A DNA stretch of 64,000 bases, taken from Nocardia sp. (GTDB taxonomy: Bacteria; Actinomycetota; Actinomycetes; Mycobacteriales; Mycobacteriaceae). Shown here piece after piece: positions 20,625-29,693 of the stretch. Every line of letters starts with the position of its first letter. Position 1 is the stretch's first letter. Below the pieces are notes generated by a model. It made no database searches. It was not told the origin of the DNA and was given only the letters and a program-made list of their open reading frames with translations. A program made the translations under genes and the position numbers. The stretch lies in assembly GCA_014360565.1 (NCBI GenBank), contig JACIXH010000001.1, positions 1 to 64,000 on the forward strand, written 5' to 3'.

Positions 20625-23600
20625 GCCAGTTCCTCCACGCCACGCAGTTCAGTCAGCTTGTTGCGATCCGACCCCAGGCCGGACAACTCCCCATCGATGA
20701 GCCCAGTGAAGAACTCCGCCGGCGTCCCTGGATACCCGGCCTTCGGTTCACCGTGCCACTGGCGCAGCCACGGCTCCAACTCGGCCAAACCCGCCAGAAT
20801 CGGCAGCAGCCGCTCGGCCGGCCAGCCACCAGCGGTCTTGCGATCCATGTACATCGCAGCCAGCGCCCGCGCCTGATCCAGGTGATCCCAACCGGCCCAA
20901 CCGAGCAACAGGGTCGGGTCACCGTCCCTGCCGACGCTCGGGTAGGAGATGAAACGCTCCTTCGGCACATCCAATCTGCCGCGGTTCCGCCAATAGCTGG
21001 ACTTGGTGAAGTCAGTCGACGAATACCTCGGCGGCGCTGCAATATCGACCACCTCGCCGACATCCTCGCGCCGCTGCGAAGCCCACGTCCGCTCCCACTG
21101 AGCTCGTTTACGCAACCCTGTCGGCTTGTAGCGGGCGGACGGCAGGAACGGTACATGCTCGTCAGCTATCAGCTTGCCAAGGGACTTGACCAGGTCGTGC
21201 TGATCAGTGCCTACCCATAGGTCCAGAACCGATCGGAAGTCCTCGTCGTGCCGCACCCGGTCCGCCAACTGTGCGACCGACAGCGATGTCGGGTTGCCGC
21301 CCCACATCTCGGGTGCTTCCAGACGGTCCAGCAGCCAATCGCGCAGAGCAACAGCCTGCATCGCATCCCAACCGTCAGTTGCCCACCGCCGCTTGAACTC
21401 CGGGCGCTCAATCAAACCGATGTTCCGGTCACTCTCAATCACAGCGATGCGCCGCTCCACCACAGCCCGGTAGTCTGCCAGCCAGTGGTCGGGAAGTTCG
21501 GTGATTGGTATCGAGTTGTGCCGGGCGAACCACTGGGTCTCTGATCCACCCGCAGATAACTTACGGGCCAGCATGATCTCGAAAGCACGTTGCCCGAGTT
21601 CCAGTTCTGGAGGCTTCACCGCAGTGAGATCCTCATCGAGGAGACCGTAGAGTCGGTACACCTCCCAGTCGAGCTCCTCCTGGGCCGCGATCATCTTGGC
21701 ACGAGTCGACTCGTACTCGGCGCGGGCTGATGCCAAGCAGCCCTGGTTCGGGACCTCGGAGACCGCGATCACGGCGGGCGTACATGCAGCGAGTACCCGT
21801 GCCAGGGTGTCTAATTCGAGGCTGAGTACAGCTGGATACGACGACGGCAGCGGGAACTGCTCCAGCTTTGTGCCGGTGAATTCATAGAACCGCTCCCATT
21901 CATCGTGCATGAATCCGCCCGTGCCGGACTGGCTCCCCTTGTCGTGACTGACCTGCTTCAACCAGAAGCATGCAGTCGAAGAATTCAATACGCCGAGCAG
22001 CCCCAGATGATCGTCCTCCGTTGCCCCCGCCGGTAATTTGATCACCGGCGCAGTTCTATTGAACAGACGGCGACCCCTATCCAGCGAAAAGTGATTGTGG
22101 GTGGAAACAAACGAGAATCCAATTCCGAGCTCGACCTGCAACTTGCTTGTGTAGTTCTCCAAATGGGAGTACCACGGTCTCCCATTGTCGGTTATCGTCT
22201 GCCCGAAGATCATACGCTTAGCAAGTAGCGCACGGTGAGGCCACAAACTCACGGAAACCAGGCGTGCATCCTCAGCAACAACTGAACGATTCAGGTTGTC
22301 CGAGTATGGGTTTCTCACTTGAATCGATCCACCGAACCCGTAATCTCGAACATATTCACCGATCACAAGCTCACGAGTGAAGTCCTCATCACCAACGCGA
22401 CGAGCTGTCGAGATGTCCGGCAGGAAGTATACGTCATCTGCTCCCGTTGCCGTAGTTCTACCGACGCTGTCAACCATCTCTGACAGTCGGCTGCATCCGT
22501 CCTCGATTTCAGCCACAAGATCGCCCGATCCACCTCCAGCCAGGCTCCAAGGGTGCGAATCAAATCGTTCCCGAGCGAGGTTCGCAACATTGACCCAGTT
22601 GGAATCCAGGCCAGGATGATCAATGCCCGTCACGATTGCCGTCCAGACCAGCCCATCAGAAGGATCGTCAGGCTGAGATGGCTCGCCACGCACGCCCAAG
22701 ACCGCGAGGATAGGCCCGGAGTAGCGCGGACTCACGAGCCTGTTACGCCCGACAAGAATGACGGTCGGCGTCCCATGCCCTGGAATATATGCGGCAGACG
22801 TATCGATTATCTCCGCAAGGTCTACCTTTGCCGCAAAATATTCATTGATCAGCTTCTTTCCGAACTCTCGCTTCATGAAGGCATTCCCCGTAATCTGCCC
22901 CACAAATCCAGCGCCCCTACCATCTTGCGAGCTGCCCTTTATTGCGAGATCGAAGAAGCGTTTCGCAAAAGGTACCGTAAGGGCGTATTGGCGATAACAA
23001 ACTTCGCCGTAGAGGCTACGATACAATTCGTTTACCTTGGGGTCCTTAACGGTGATATAAGGCGGATTTCCAACAACTACCGTGTAGGCCCCAGGCCTGA
23101 GGTACTCAGCTAACAGGTCACCGTCTTCAGCGTGGTAAGCAAAGACCGGCCTGCCCTCTGATTCAGCAAATAGGTCACCTTGAAACCGGCTGTCTTCACG
23201 AGTCCACCCCAGCAATGAGTCCCCCGTCGCAACACGCACTGGATAGGCGGTATTCAGGTCTCGCCGTCCGGTCGCACGCAACGCAGCAACCAATAACCGG
23301 AAACGCGCGATCGCGACGGCTATCGGATTCAGGTCGACGCCGGTTACCTGGCCCAACGCTCGTTCGACGATCGTATCGATAGACGTACCAGGCTCCCGCT
23401 GCCGCCATAGCCGCAGTAGCCGGTCAAAGGACCCAAGTAGGAAGTGTCCGGATCCACAAGTGGGGTCGATCACGGACATCTCGGCGAGCCCGAACTCCTT
23501 CAGTGCTGGATCGAAGGTTCGGTCGAGAATGAACTCCTCTACGAAGTCTGGCGTCTGCAGTAGCGCGTACTTCTTCTGCGCATGAATGGATAGATTCTGA

Positions 23601-24139
23601 TAGAGGTCTCCCAGGAATCGGGTCTCTATCGTCTCCGACTTAAGCGACCGGTGCCCTGCTCCCCGCCGGAAGAATTCCGACAGCTTCTCAGCTGCCTCAG
23701 CGGAGATATCGAACCGCCACACATCGTTATGCTCATCGAAAATTTTACTGGTCGCACGCAAACCTTTCAAGTGCGAGAACGCTCCCCGCAACCAGTGCCG
23801 ATCGTTGTGCGTTGGGTTGGCGACGAGGTAGCCCTGCAATGCTTGCAGCGCCCGCTCAGTGGAGGCACCGGATTCGGGGCCTCCCAACCAGATCTCCTTG
23901 ATGAGTTCGTTGTCCTCGCAGAACCGCACGAAAACGCATCCCAAGACCCACGCCACGGCGGCTTGGTCAAGCTCGTCCTCAAGCCAGGTTTCGAAGGTGA
24001 CCCCAAGCCTCTCAGCGGACCGAGCTTCGGCGTACTCCGACTGGAGGTCCACCGCCAGCTCGCCGCTTGCCGCTACCTGCGTACGCAGGTCATCGACCAG
24101 GTACTTGACCTGGCCTTGCAGCGCTTTCAGCTCGATCAT
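20621..24139 (-). CDS. pglX: BREX-2 adenine-specific DNA methyltransferase PglX
   Basis: VIDPTCGSGHFLLGSFD, GVDLNPIAVAIARFRLLV, VVGNPPYITV motifs. Start moved from 24190 to the ATG at 24139 (MIELKALQGQVKYLVDDLR), which gives an ATGA overlap with pglW. Confidence 0.92.
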   Translation of the reverse strand: MIELKALQGQVKYLVDDLRTQVAASGELAVDLQSEYAEARSAERLGVTFETWLEDELDQAAVAWVLGCVFVRFCEDNELIKEIWLGGPESGASTERALQALQGYLVANPTHNDRHWLRGAFSHLKGLRATSKIFDEHNDVWRFDISAEAAEKLSEFFRRGAGHRSLKSETIETRFLGDLYQNLSIHAQKKYALLQTPDFVEEFILDRTFDPALKEFGLAEMSVIDPTCGSGHFLLGSFDRLLRLWRQREPGTSIDTIVERALGQVTGVDLNPIAVAIARFRLLVAALRATGRRDLNTAYPVRVATGDSLLGWTREDSRFQGDLFAESEGRPVFAYHAEDGDLLAEYLRPGAYTVVVGNPPYITVKDPKVNELYRSLYGEVCYRQYALTVPFAKRFFDLAIKGSSQDGRGAGFVGQITGNAFMKREFGKKLINEYFAAKVDLAEIIDTSAAYIPGHGTPTVILVGRNRLVSPRYSGPILAVLGVRGEPSQPDDPSDGLVWTAIVTGIDHPGLDSNWVNVANLARERFDSHPWSLAGGGSGDLVAEIEDGCSRLSEMVDSVGRTTATGADDVYFLPDISTARRVGDEDFTRELVIGEYVRDYGFGGSIQVRNPYSDNLNRSVVAEDARLVSVSLWPHRALLAKRMIFGQTITDNGRPWYSHLENYTSKLQVELGIGFSFVSTHNHFSLDRGRRLFNRTAPVIKLPAGATEDDHLGLLGVLNSSTACFWLKQVSHDKGSQSGTGGFMHDEWERFYEFTGTKLEQFPLPSSYPAVLSLELDTLARVLAACTPAVIAVSEVPNQGCLASARAEYESTRAKMIAAQEELDWEVYRLYGLLDEDLTAVKPPELELGQRAFEIMLARKLSAGGSETQWFARHNSIPITELPDHWLADYRAVVERRIAVIESDRNIGLIERPEFKRRWATDGWDAMQAVALRDWLLDRLEAPEMWGGNPTSLSVAQLADRVRHDEDFRSVLDLWVGTDQHDLVKSLGKLIADEHVPFLPSARYKPTGLRKRAQWERTWASQRREDVGEVVDIAAPPRYSSTDFTKSSYWRNRGRLDVPKERFISYPSVGRDGDPTLLLGWAGWDHLDQARALAAMYMDRKTAGGWPAERLLPILAGLAELEPWLRQWHGEPKAGYPGTPAEFFTGLIDGELSGLGSDRNKLTELRGVEELA

Positions 24140-27100
24140 CGGGCGGTCGACCTTCCTGACGGTGAATTGATCCACGGTGTGGGCAGCCACAGCGACTGGC
24201 TTCGCGGGGACGCCAACGGCAGCTGCGCGTTGTCGAGCATGGCGGGCTCCGGTCGGCGAGCCGGCACCAGTATCAGCCGTGCCGCGGGTCGAACCGTTGT
24301 GTGGTCGGCCAGCTGTTGGAACACGGAGAGCTGACCGTAACGGGCCAGTGGCGCAGCCTCGGTGATCAGTACCGGTTTCGGCATCGCGAGTTCTGCGGTG
24401 ATCACCGGTACCACCTCATGCTGCACCAGCTCGGTCAACGTACGGAAGTCCGGGTCGCCAGGCTGTCCGCTATCGGCCGCGACGATCATGTCCCATTCGA
24501 ATCCCAAGGCGCGCAACCGGTCCAGCAGGATGCTGGTCACGTTCACCTCGGTCAGCTCGAACCGGGCCAGCAGGCAACGCCGAGCCGACTCGACCGAACT
24601 GATGCCGGCCAGGACCGCCAAGAACCCGCCGCGGTCGATAGTGTCGGTGATTTTGTCGTCCACCGCGGCCACTTCCGCAGGTGCCACCAGCCGCCCGACC
24701 GAGGTCTGCATCCTGGTGCCGGTGAGCGACCGAACGGTGGGTTGGGCGTAGGTGCTGGTCTTGTCGTCCCACTCCAGACCGAGCTCTTCGAGCAGGTCGG
24801 TGAGTTTGGGGCGGCCCGGCAGTGGCTCAGCGGCCGGGAACCTGGACCGGACACGTGCGACGACCGCGTCCTGCGACAATCGCTGACCCAGCAGGGAGCC
24901 GGCCGACAGCCGCAGCGCCCGTTCGGCGGACATCCCGACCGGGTAGAGCTGTGCCTGCGCGCTCAACGCTACTTCGCCGTTGCTCGCAGTCGCCGCGAGC
25001 TGCAGTAGCCGCTGGTCACTCAAGCGCGGCATCCCGTCCGGCACCGGCACCGTACGCAGCAGTTCGACGCCACGCTGGCGGGTCGGCAACGGGTCAGTCG
25101 CGGCCAGCTTGATCGCGCGCTGTCCGAGCGTCACCGCGTAACCGAGCAGATCCGCCGCCTGCACCATCGATTCAGCGTCGTCGGGCTCACGCCCGATGAG
25201 AACGGTGTCGCAACTGCGGGATCGGCGGATCGTGACCCGGGAGTCACCACCGCGCGCCTGCTCCACCTCGACCGCCGCCCGGACCAGGCCGATGGCTTGC
25301 GACAGCCGGCGCGGTCCTGAGGTGAACGAGCCGCGCGCGGCGATCAACTCCGAGGCGAGTTCCGCGGCGCTCATCACGAGGCCACGCGTATCGAGGACCG
25401 CGACGATCTCGTCACGGATCGTGGCCAGCGCGGCCATGTCCTGCCATTTCTTCAGGTGCTTACGCTGCCAGGTGGAGATCTGGGGTTGGGTATGGCCCGT
25501 GGTCTCAGCGGTCTGTGCCTGCGACGGCCAGGACAGGAAGGTGCCCGCGTCGGTCGCGGCTTGACCGAGGGCGACCCGCATCGCCGTGATCTCCTTGCTG
25601 TTGCGGGCGTTGACTTCCGGCAGGAGCAGCCCGCACACAGCGTCGATGCCTTGCGGCACAGGAACATCCGGCTGCTCGTCGGTGGCCGGTGCGATCTCGG
25701 CGCGCAACGCGCGCACCCGCGTGCTGATCTCCTTACGCGTCGCGGGAGTGACTCCACGGACCCCGATCAACGCCGAGAGGTCCATAGCCAGCAGCTCGCC
25801 GACGGTGTGCACACCGAGTCGCTCCAGCACCGAACGTGCCCGAGCCGTCAATTCCGCAGCGGTCACCGGCGATTCGGGGGTGATCGGCACCGCGACCGGA
25901 CCGACCATCGCCGGACCCGCCGGTTCCACCGTCGCTGGCTCGTCGGGGATGTCGAGGAAGATCTGGCGCCACGCCTCCCGCATCTCCTCCACGCCGCCGA
26001 ACCGTTCGGCCGCGTCCCGTGCGAGCGCCTGAGCGAAGAAGTCGACGAATCGTTCCGCGACAGCCGAATCGAACAGCTCCGCGGTGAGAGTGACCTCGTC
26101 GGTCACCGCCGCCGGGTTCGCGTTGTGACCCCACTGCGGCAACGTCCCCGTCGCCATCTCATACAGGGTCACCGCCGCCGCGAACCGCTCGGCGTCCGCG
26201 TCATAACGCATCCGCCGTGGCGGCCCGAGAAACGGATCCAGGTAGTGCACCGTCCCGGCGTTGATCTGCTCGGCGGGGGTCGTGGCCAGCGAGAAGTCGA
26301 ACACGCACAGGTGTCGTTGATTGTTCTTCCCGAGTGGGCGCACCGCGAGGTTGGCCGGCTTGATGTCTCGATGCCACACCCCCTCGTCCTCGAGGTAGGC
26401 GACAATGTCGAGCAGGTCGCGGCCGTACCGCTCGAGCAGCTCCAAAGCCAGTCGGCCGCTGCGCAATTCCTCGATCAGGGTGACCGGACCGGCGCTCTCC
26501 ATCAGTATCGCGGTGCGGCCGCCCACCACGATCGGGCCGTTGACCAGCGCGGCGACCCGCCTGTCACGCAGGGTCTCCAACACTCTGGCTTCGGAGGCGA
26601 AGCGGTCCGCGTGCTGCTCGTCCCGCGCGACCTTGAGGACCCGCTCCTTGCCGTCGACCTGAACCAGTAGCGCGATCGCAGTCGCACCCGAACCGAGGCG
26701 CTGCACGACAGTCAAACCACCCTCGAGGACATCGCCTTTCTTGGCTTCCAGCGGGTCGGTGACCGGCTCGGGCTCGGGTGCGGTGAGTTCGTCCCACACC
26801 TCCTCGAGCCCCTGCCGGAAAGCCTTGACGCTGTCGAGTCGTTGCTGCGGGTCGCCGTGGGTGGCCCGATACACCAGGTCCACAAGGCTTGCAGGCATGC
26901 CGTCGACCACCGCGCCGACATCGAGGCCTTGGCCGTGCACCGCCGTGACGAGCTGCTGGGCGCTGTCAGCGGGGGCGCGGCCGGTGAGGATGTGGAACGC
27001 GATCGCGCCCAACGAGAACACGTCGAGCTGAGTGCCAGGAATCTGCGCGTTCAGAGCGCTTTCCGGGGCGTGGTAGCGGCGCGCCTCGTCATCGATGAAG

Positions 27101-28260
27101 ATGCCCAGGTCGATACCGTCACCGCTGGATCCGAGACGCCCCAGCAACGTCGCACCGGCGAGACGTCCGCCGGTCTGCCAGTCGGTGACGACCAGCGACG
27201 GATTGCCCCGCTCGTGTGCGGTGACGAAGATCGCCTGCGGATGCAGCGCCCGATGCGACAACCGCCGCGAGTGCGCATAATCGATGATCTCCGCGAGATC
27301 CTGCACCAGCTGCAGCCTTTGAGCCAAGGTGGTGGCTCGGCCCTGCAGCAACCATCGGTCCAGCCGCACCGAACTCTCGGAGTGGTCGAAAATCACCGCG
27401 GGACCGAATGAATGCTCCACCAGATCCACCGGGTGCGCGATGCCCGGATGGTGAATACCTTGCAGCAGCCGGAACTCTCGCTCAGCGGCCCGTTTGATGA
27501 TCGGCACGTCGGCCTCGGTGGCCCGGCTCGTCAGATAGAACCGCACCCGGCGCACCAGGTTGGCGTCCATCGCGTGGCCGGCCAGGAAGTCCTGCCAGCC
27601 AGTTCCTTCGGCGAAAGGCTTCGGATGCAGAATCAGCTGCCCGATCCGCCGATCAGCCACCGACGGCCGAATGTTGGCGCCCTTCACCAACTCCACGAGC
27701 TGGCGTCCGACGGACGCGTCGATCATTGCCCGCCCTTGCCCAGGACCGGCGAGCAGGAAGCCCTTCAGGCTCGGCAGCCCGGATTGTCCACCGTCGAGTC
27801 CATAGACGTGCTGGCGGCCTATCGCGTCGAGTGTGGAGCTGAAGTTCCGGGCGTGCAGGAAGACCGCTGCGTCCACGAAGATATTCGGTGATTTACCTGG
27901 GCGCTTCGCCGTGTAGTGCCGGATAACACCGGCCAGTCGCTTCGCCTTGCGGTTGGCGAGAATGTAGGGGTTGTCTGTCGGCGCGAGCCGACCGCCCGGC
28001 ATGCGGCGAACCCACTGCTGCCCGTCGCCGCTGAGCGATCCTTGCCAATGCTTGAGCTCAAGCAGGATCAGCCCTCGCGTGGTGAGTACCAGGGCGTCGA
28101 CCTCGTTGATAGAGCCATCCGAGGCGACGAACTCGACATTGGTCCACACGTGGTATGGATCCCTGTCGGGCAGGTATTTTGCCAGTTCGCGAAGACCGTC
28201 CTGTTCATGTGCGAACGGGCTGGGATTGATCTGCTCCCACCGCCGCGAGTCCTCGCGCAC
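24136..28260 (-). CDS. pglW: BREX-2 serine/threonine kinase PglW (NERD domain plus two kinase-like domains)
   Basis: NERD-like N-term (EVDALVLTTRGLILLELKHWQG); kinase signature VWHRDIKPANLAV...CVFDFSLA. Confidence 0.9.
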   Translation of the reverse strand: MREDSRRWEQINPSPFAHEQDGLRELAKYLPDRDPYHVWTNVEFVASDGSINEVDALVLTTRGLILLELKHWQGSLSGDGQQWVRRMPGGRLAPTDNPYILANRKAKRLAGVIRHYTAKRPGKSPNIFVDAAVFLHARNFSSTLDAIGRQHVYGLDGGQSGLPSLKGFLLAGPGQGRAMIDASVGRQLVELVKGANIRPSVADRRIGQLILHPKPFAEGTGWQDFLAGHAMDANLVRRVRFYLTSRATEADVPIIKRAAEREFRLLQGIHHPGIAHPVDLVEHSFGPAVIFDHSESSVRLDRWLLQGRATTLAQRLQLVQDLAEIIDYAHSRRLSHRALHPQAIFVTAHERGNPSLVVTDWQTGGRLAGATLLGRLGSSGDGIDLGIFIDDEARRYHAPESALNAQIPGTQLDVFSLGAIAFHILTGRAPADSAQQLVTAVHGQGLDVGAVVDGMPASLVDLVYRATHGDPQQRLDSVKAFRQGLEEVWDELTAPEPEPVTDPLEAKKGDVLEGGLTVVQRLGSGATAIALLVQVDGKERVLKVARDEQHADRFASEARVLETLRDRRVAALVNGPIVVGGRTAILMESAGPVTLIEELRSGRLALELLERYGRDLLDIVAYLEDEGVWHRDIKPANLAVRPLGKNNQRHLCVFDFSLATTPAEQINAGTVHYLDPFLGPPRRMRYDADAERFAAAVTLYEMATGTLPQWGHNANPAAVTDEVTLTAELFDSAVAERFVDFFAQALARDAAERFGGVEEMREAWRQIFLDIPDEPATVEPAGPAMVGPVAVPITPESPVTAAELTARARSVLERLGVHTVGELLAMDLSALIGVRGVTPATRKEISTRVRALRAEIAPATDEQPDVPVPQGIDAVCGLLLPEVNARNSKEITAMRVALGQAATDAGTFLSWPSQAQTAETTGHTQPQISTWQRKHLKKWQDMAALATIRDEIVAVLDTRGLVMSAAELASELIAARGSFTSGPRRLSQAIGLVRAAVEVEQARGGDSRVTIRRSRSCDTVLIGREPDDAESMVQAADLLGYAVTLGQRAIKLAATDPLPTRQRGVELLRTVPVPDGMPRLSDQRLLQLAATASNGEVALSAQAQLYPVGMSAERALRLSAGSLLGQRLSQDAVVARVRSRFPAAEPLPGRPKLTDLLEELGLEWDDKTSTYAQPTVRSLTGTRMQTSVGRLVAPAEVAAVDDKITDTIDRGGFLAVLAGISSVESARRCLLARFELTEVNVTSILLDRLRALGFEWDMIVAADSGQPGDPDFRTLTELVQHEVVPVITAELAMPKPVLITEAAPLARYGQLSVFQQLADHTTVRPAARLILVPARRPEPAMLDNAQLPLASPRSQSLWLPTPWINSPSGRSTAR

Positions 28261-28665
28261 TAGCCGTCCTTCCTGCCCCCACCACCAGTAAAACTAGATA
28301 CGTTCTCGGCTGTGTCCAGCGCCGATCGACCGCCCGGACGATCCTACAAGGTGGCGCTGACATGGATCGCGCCTCACCTACCTGATACACACCCCGTTCG
28401 CATGCTGATTCGAGCTGACGAGGGGATGCGCGCCGTGCATCTCGGCACCGACCCGACGGGGTTCGGCTTACCACCCGCGCCCGGACGGCACCGTCTGAAC
28501 TACGCGTGACCAACAGCGAAATGTTGTCAGGCACCCTCTAGTCTGGCGTGGCATATCCAGAACAGCCCTGCTGCCGTGCCGCGCGGATCGACCGCCTGTG
28601 GATCTACTGCTGGTCGTTCGCTAACGTGGATGGCTGATGTGTCCGAGGGGAAGTTGGGAGCGGAC

Positions 28666-29067
28666 ATGACAGTGATCGAAGTTGAGTCTGCCCGCCTCCG
28701 GGCGGAGATTGCGGCGTTCTACGCCGGATTCGGAGTGCCAGGCGAGTTGGCGGCAGCGTTCGAGGCCTCAGCGCTGTTGGTGCCCTTGGCCGGGCCCGAG
28801 GATCGGGTGTTCACGCTGGAGTCCGGTGGTGCGGGCTGGCTGTGTGCGTTCACCAGCATCAACGAATACGCGCATTTCATGGCCGCTCGCGGCGTTGTAG
28901 CTGATCAGACCTACCGCTTTCATACCTTCCTGGGCAAGCGTCTGCGTGAGTTCGCCGCAGCACAGCCGGAGCCGACCGGGGTAGCCGTCGACATGCTCGG
29001 TGCGGCCCCCATGGCGTTCCCGCCGGAACTCGACGAGGCACCGTCGACCGATGGAGTACGCGGCTAA
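28666..29067 (+). CDS. SseB-like / hypothetical protein upstream of WXG-Rhs locus
   Basis: ATG after GAGGGGAAGTTGGGAG; stop TAA overlaps start of 29067 ORF (TAATGG). Confidence 0.6.
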   Translation: MTVIEVESARLRAEIAAFYAGFGVPGELAAAFEASALLVPLAGPEDRVFTLESGGAGWLCAFTSINEYAHFMAARGVVADQTYRFHTFLGKRLREFAAAQPEPTGVAVDMLGAAPMAFPPELDEAPSTDGVRG

Positions 29068-29690
29068 TGGCGGATTTGAATGTAGATCCTGCCCTCTTGA
29101 CGCAAGCCGCGACCGGGATCAACGGGATCATCAGCGAACTCTCCGAGCTCGGCGTCGGCGAGACCGGCGCCGTCGGACGCGGGTTCGCGCAGCTGACGAT
29201 GTCGGCGATGGAAGCAGGCACGGCGAACGTACAAACCAGCTTCGAGACCTTCGCCGAACGCTGGTCATGGGGCGTGCGCGCACTGGTCCAGTCCGGAAAC
29301 GAGATCGCCGAAGTCCTCGACCTGTCGGCGGGCCGCTACTACGAGATGGACGAGCAGATCTCGAACACGTTCAAGCAGATGTTCACCCACCTGGCAGGCA
29401 ACCCGCACCTGAGCAAGGCCGATCTCGAGAAGATGGACTGGGGTCAGGTCTGGGACAACAGCAACTTCAACACCGCCAGAAATCCCGAATACAGTGCGTC
29501 GTCGTTCGGTGACGCATTCTCGCATATGGGTGACAACGTCTCGACATTGGGGCAGGTCGGACAGTACCTGGTCTCCGATGACGTGCCCGACCGCGACAGC
29601 CTCGGCGACATGTTCTTGCCCGATACAGGGGCGGCTGCGAAGGTCGCCGAGATCCAGCAAGCACAACAAGCAGCTCGTGGGGGGAAGTAG
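29067..29690 (+). CDS. WXG100-like (type VII secretion-associated) protein
   Basis: All-helical protein with WSWG turn region and downstream YYEMD (YxxxD) motif; directly precedes WXG-Rhs toxin. Confidence 0.6.
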   Translation: MADLNVDPALLTQAATGINGIISELSELGVGETGAVGRGFAQLTMSAMEAGTANVQTSFETFAERWSWGVRALVQSGNEIAEVLDLSAGRYYEMDEQISNTFKQMFTHLAGNPHLSKADLEKMDWGQVWDNSNFNTARNPEYSASSFGDAFSHMGDNVSTLGQVGQYLVSDDVPDRDSLGDMFLPDTGAAAKVAEIQQAQQAARGGK

Positions 29691-29693
29691 TCC

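Noticed and set aside
18993-20876. 627-aa plus-strand ORF opposite pglY
   Set aside because: Arg/Gln-rich antisense shadow; pglY has intact ATPase motifs and operon coupling.
10740-28260. Type 1 BREX or DISARM interpretation
   Set aside because: PglW kinase, PglY, BrxD and Lhr-like BrxHI define type 2; no BrxA/B/C/L or drm genes seen.
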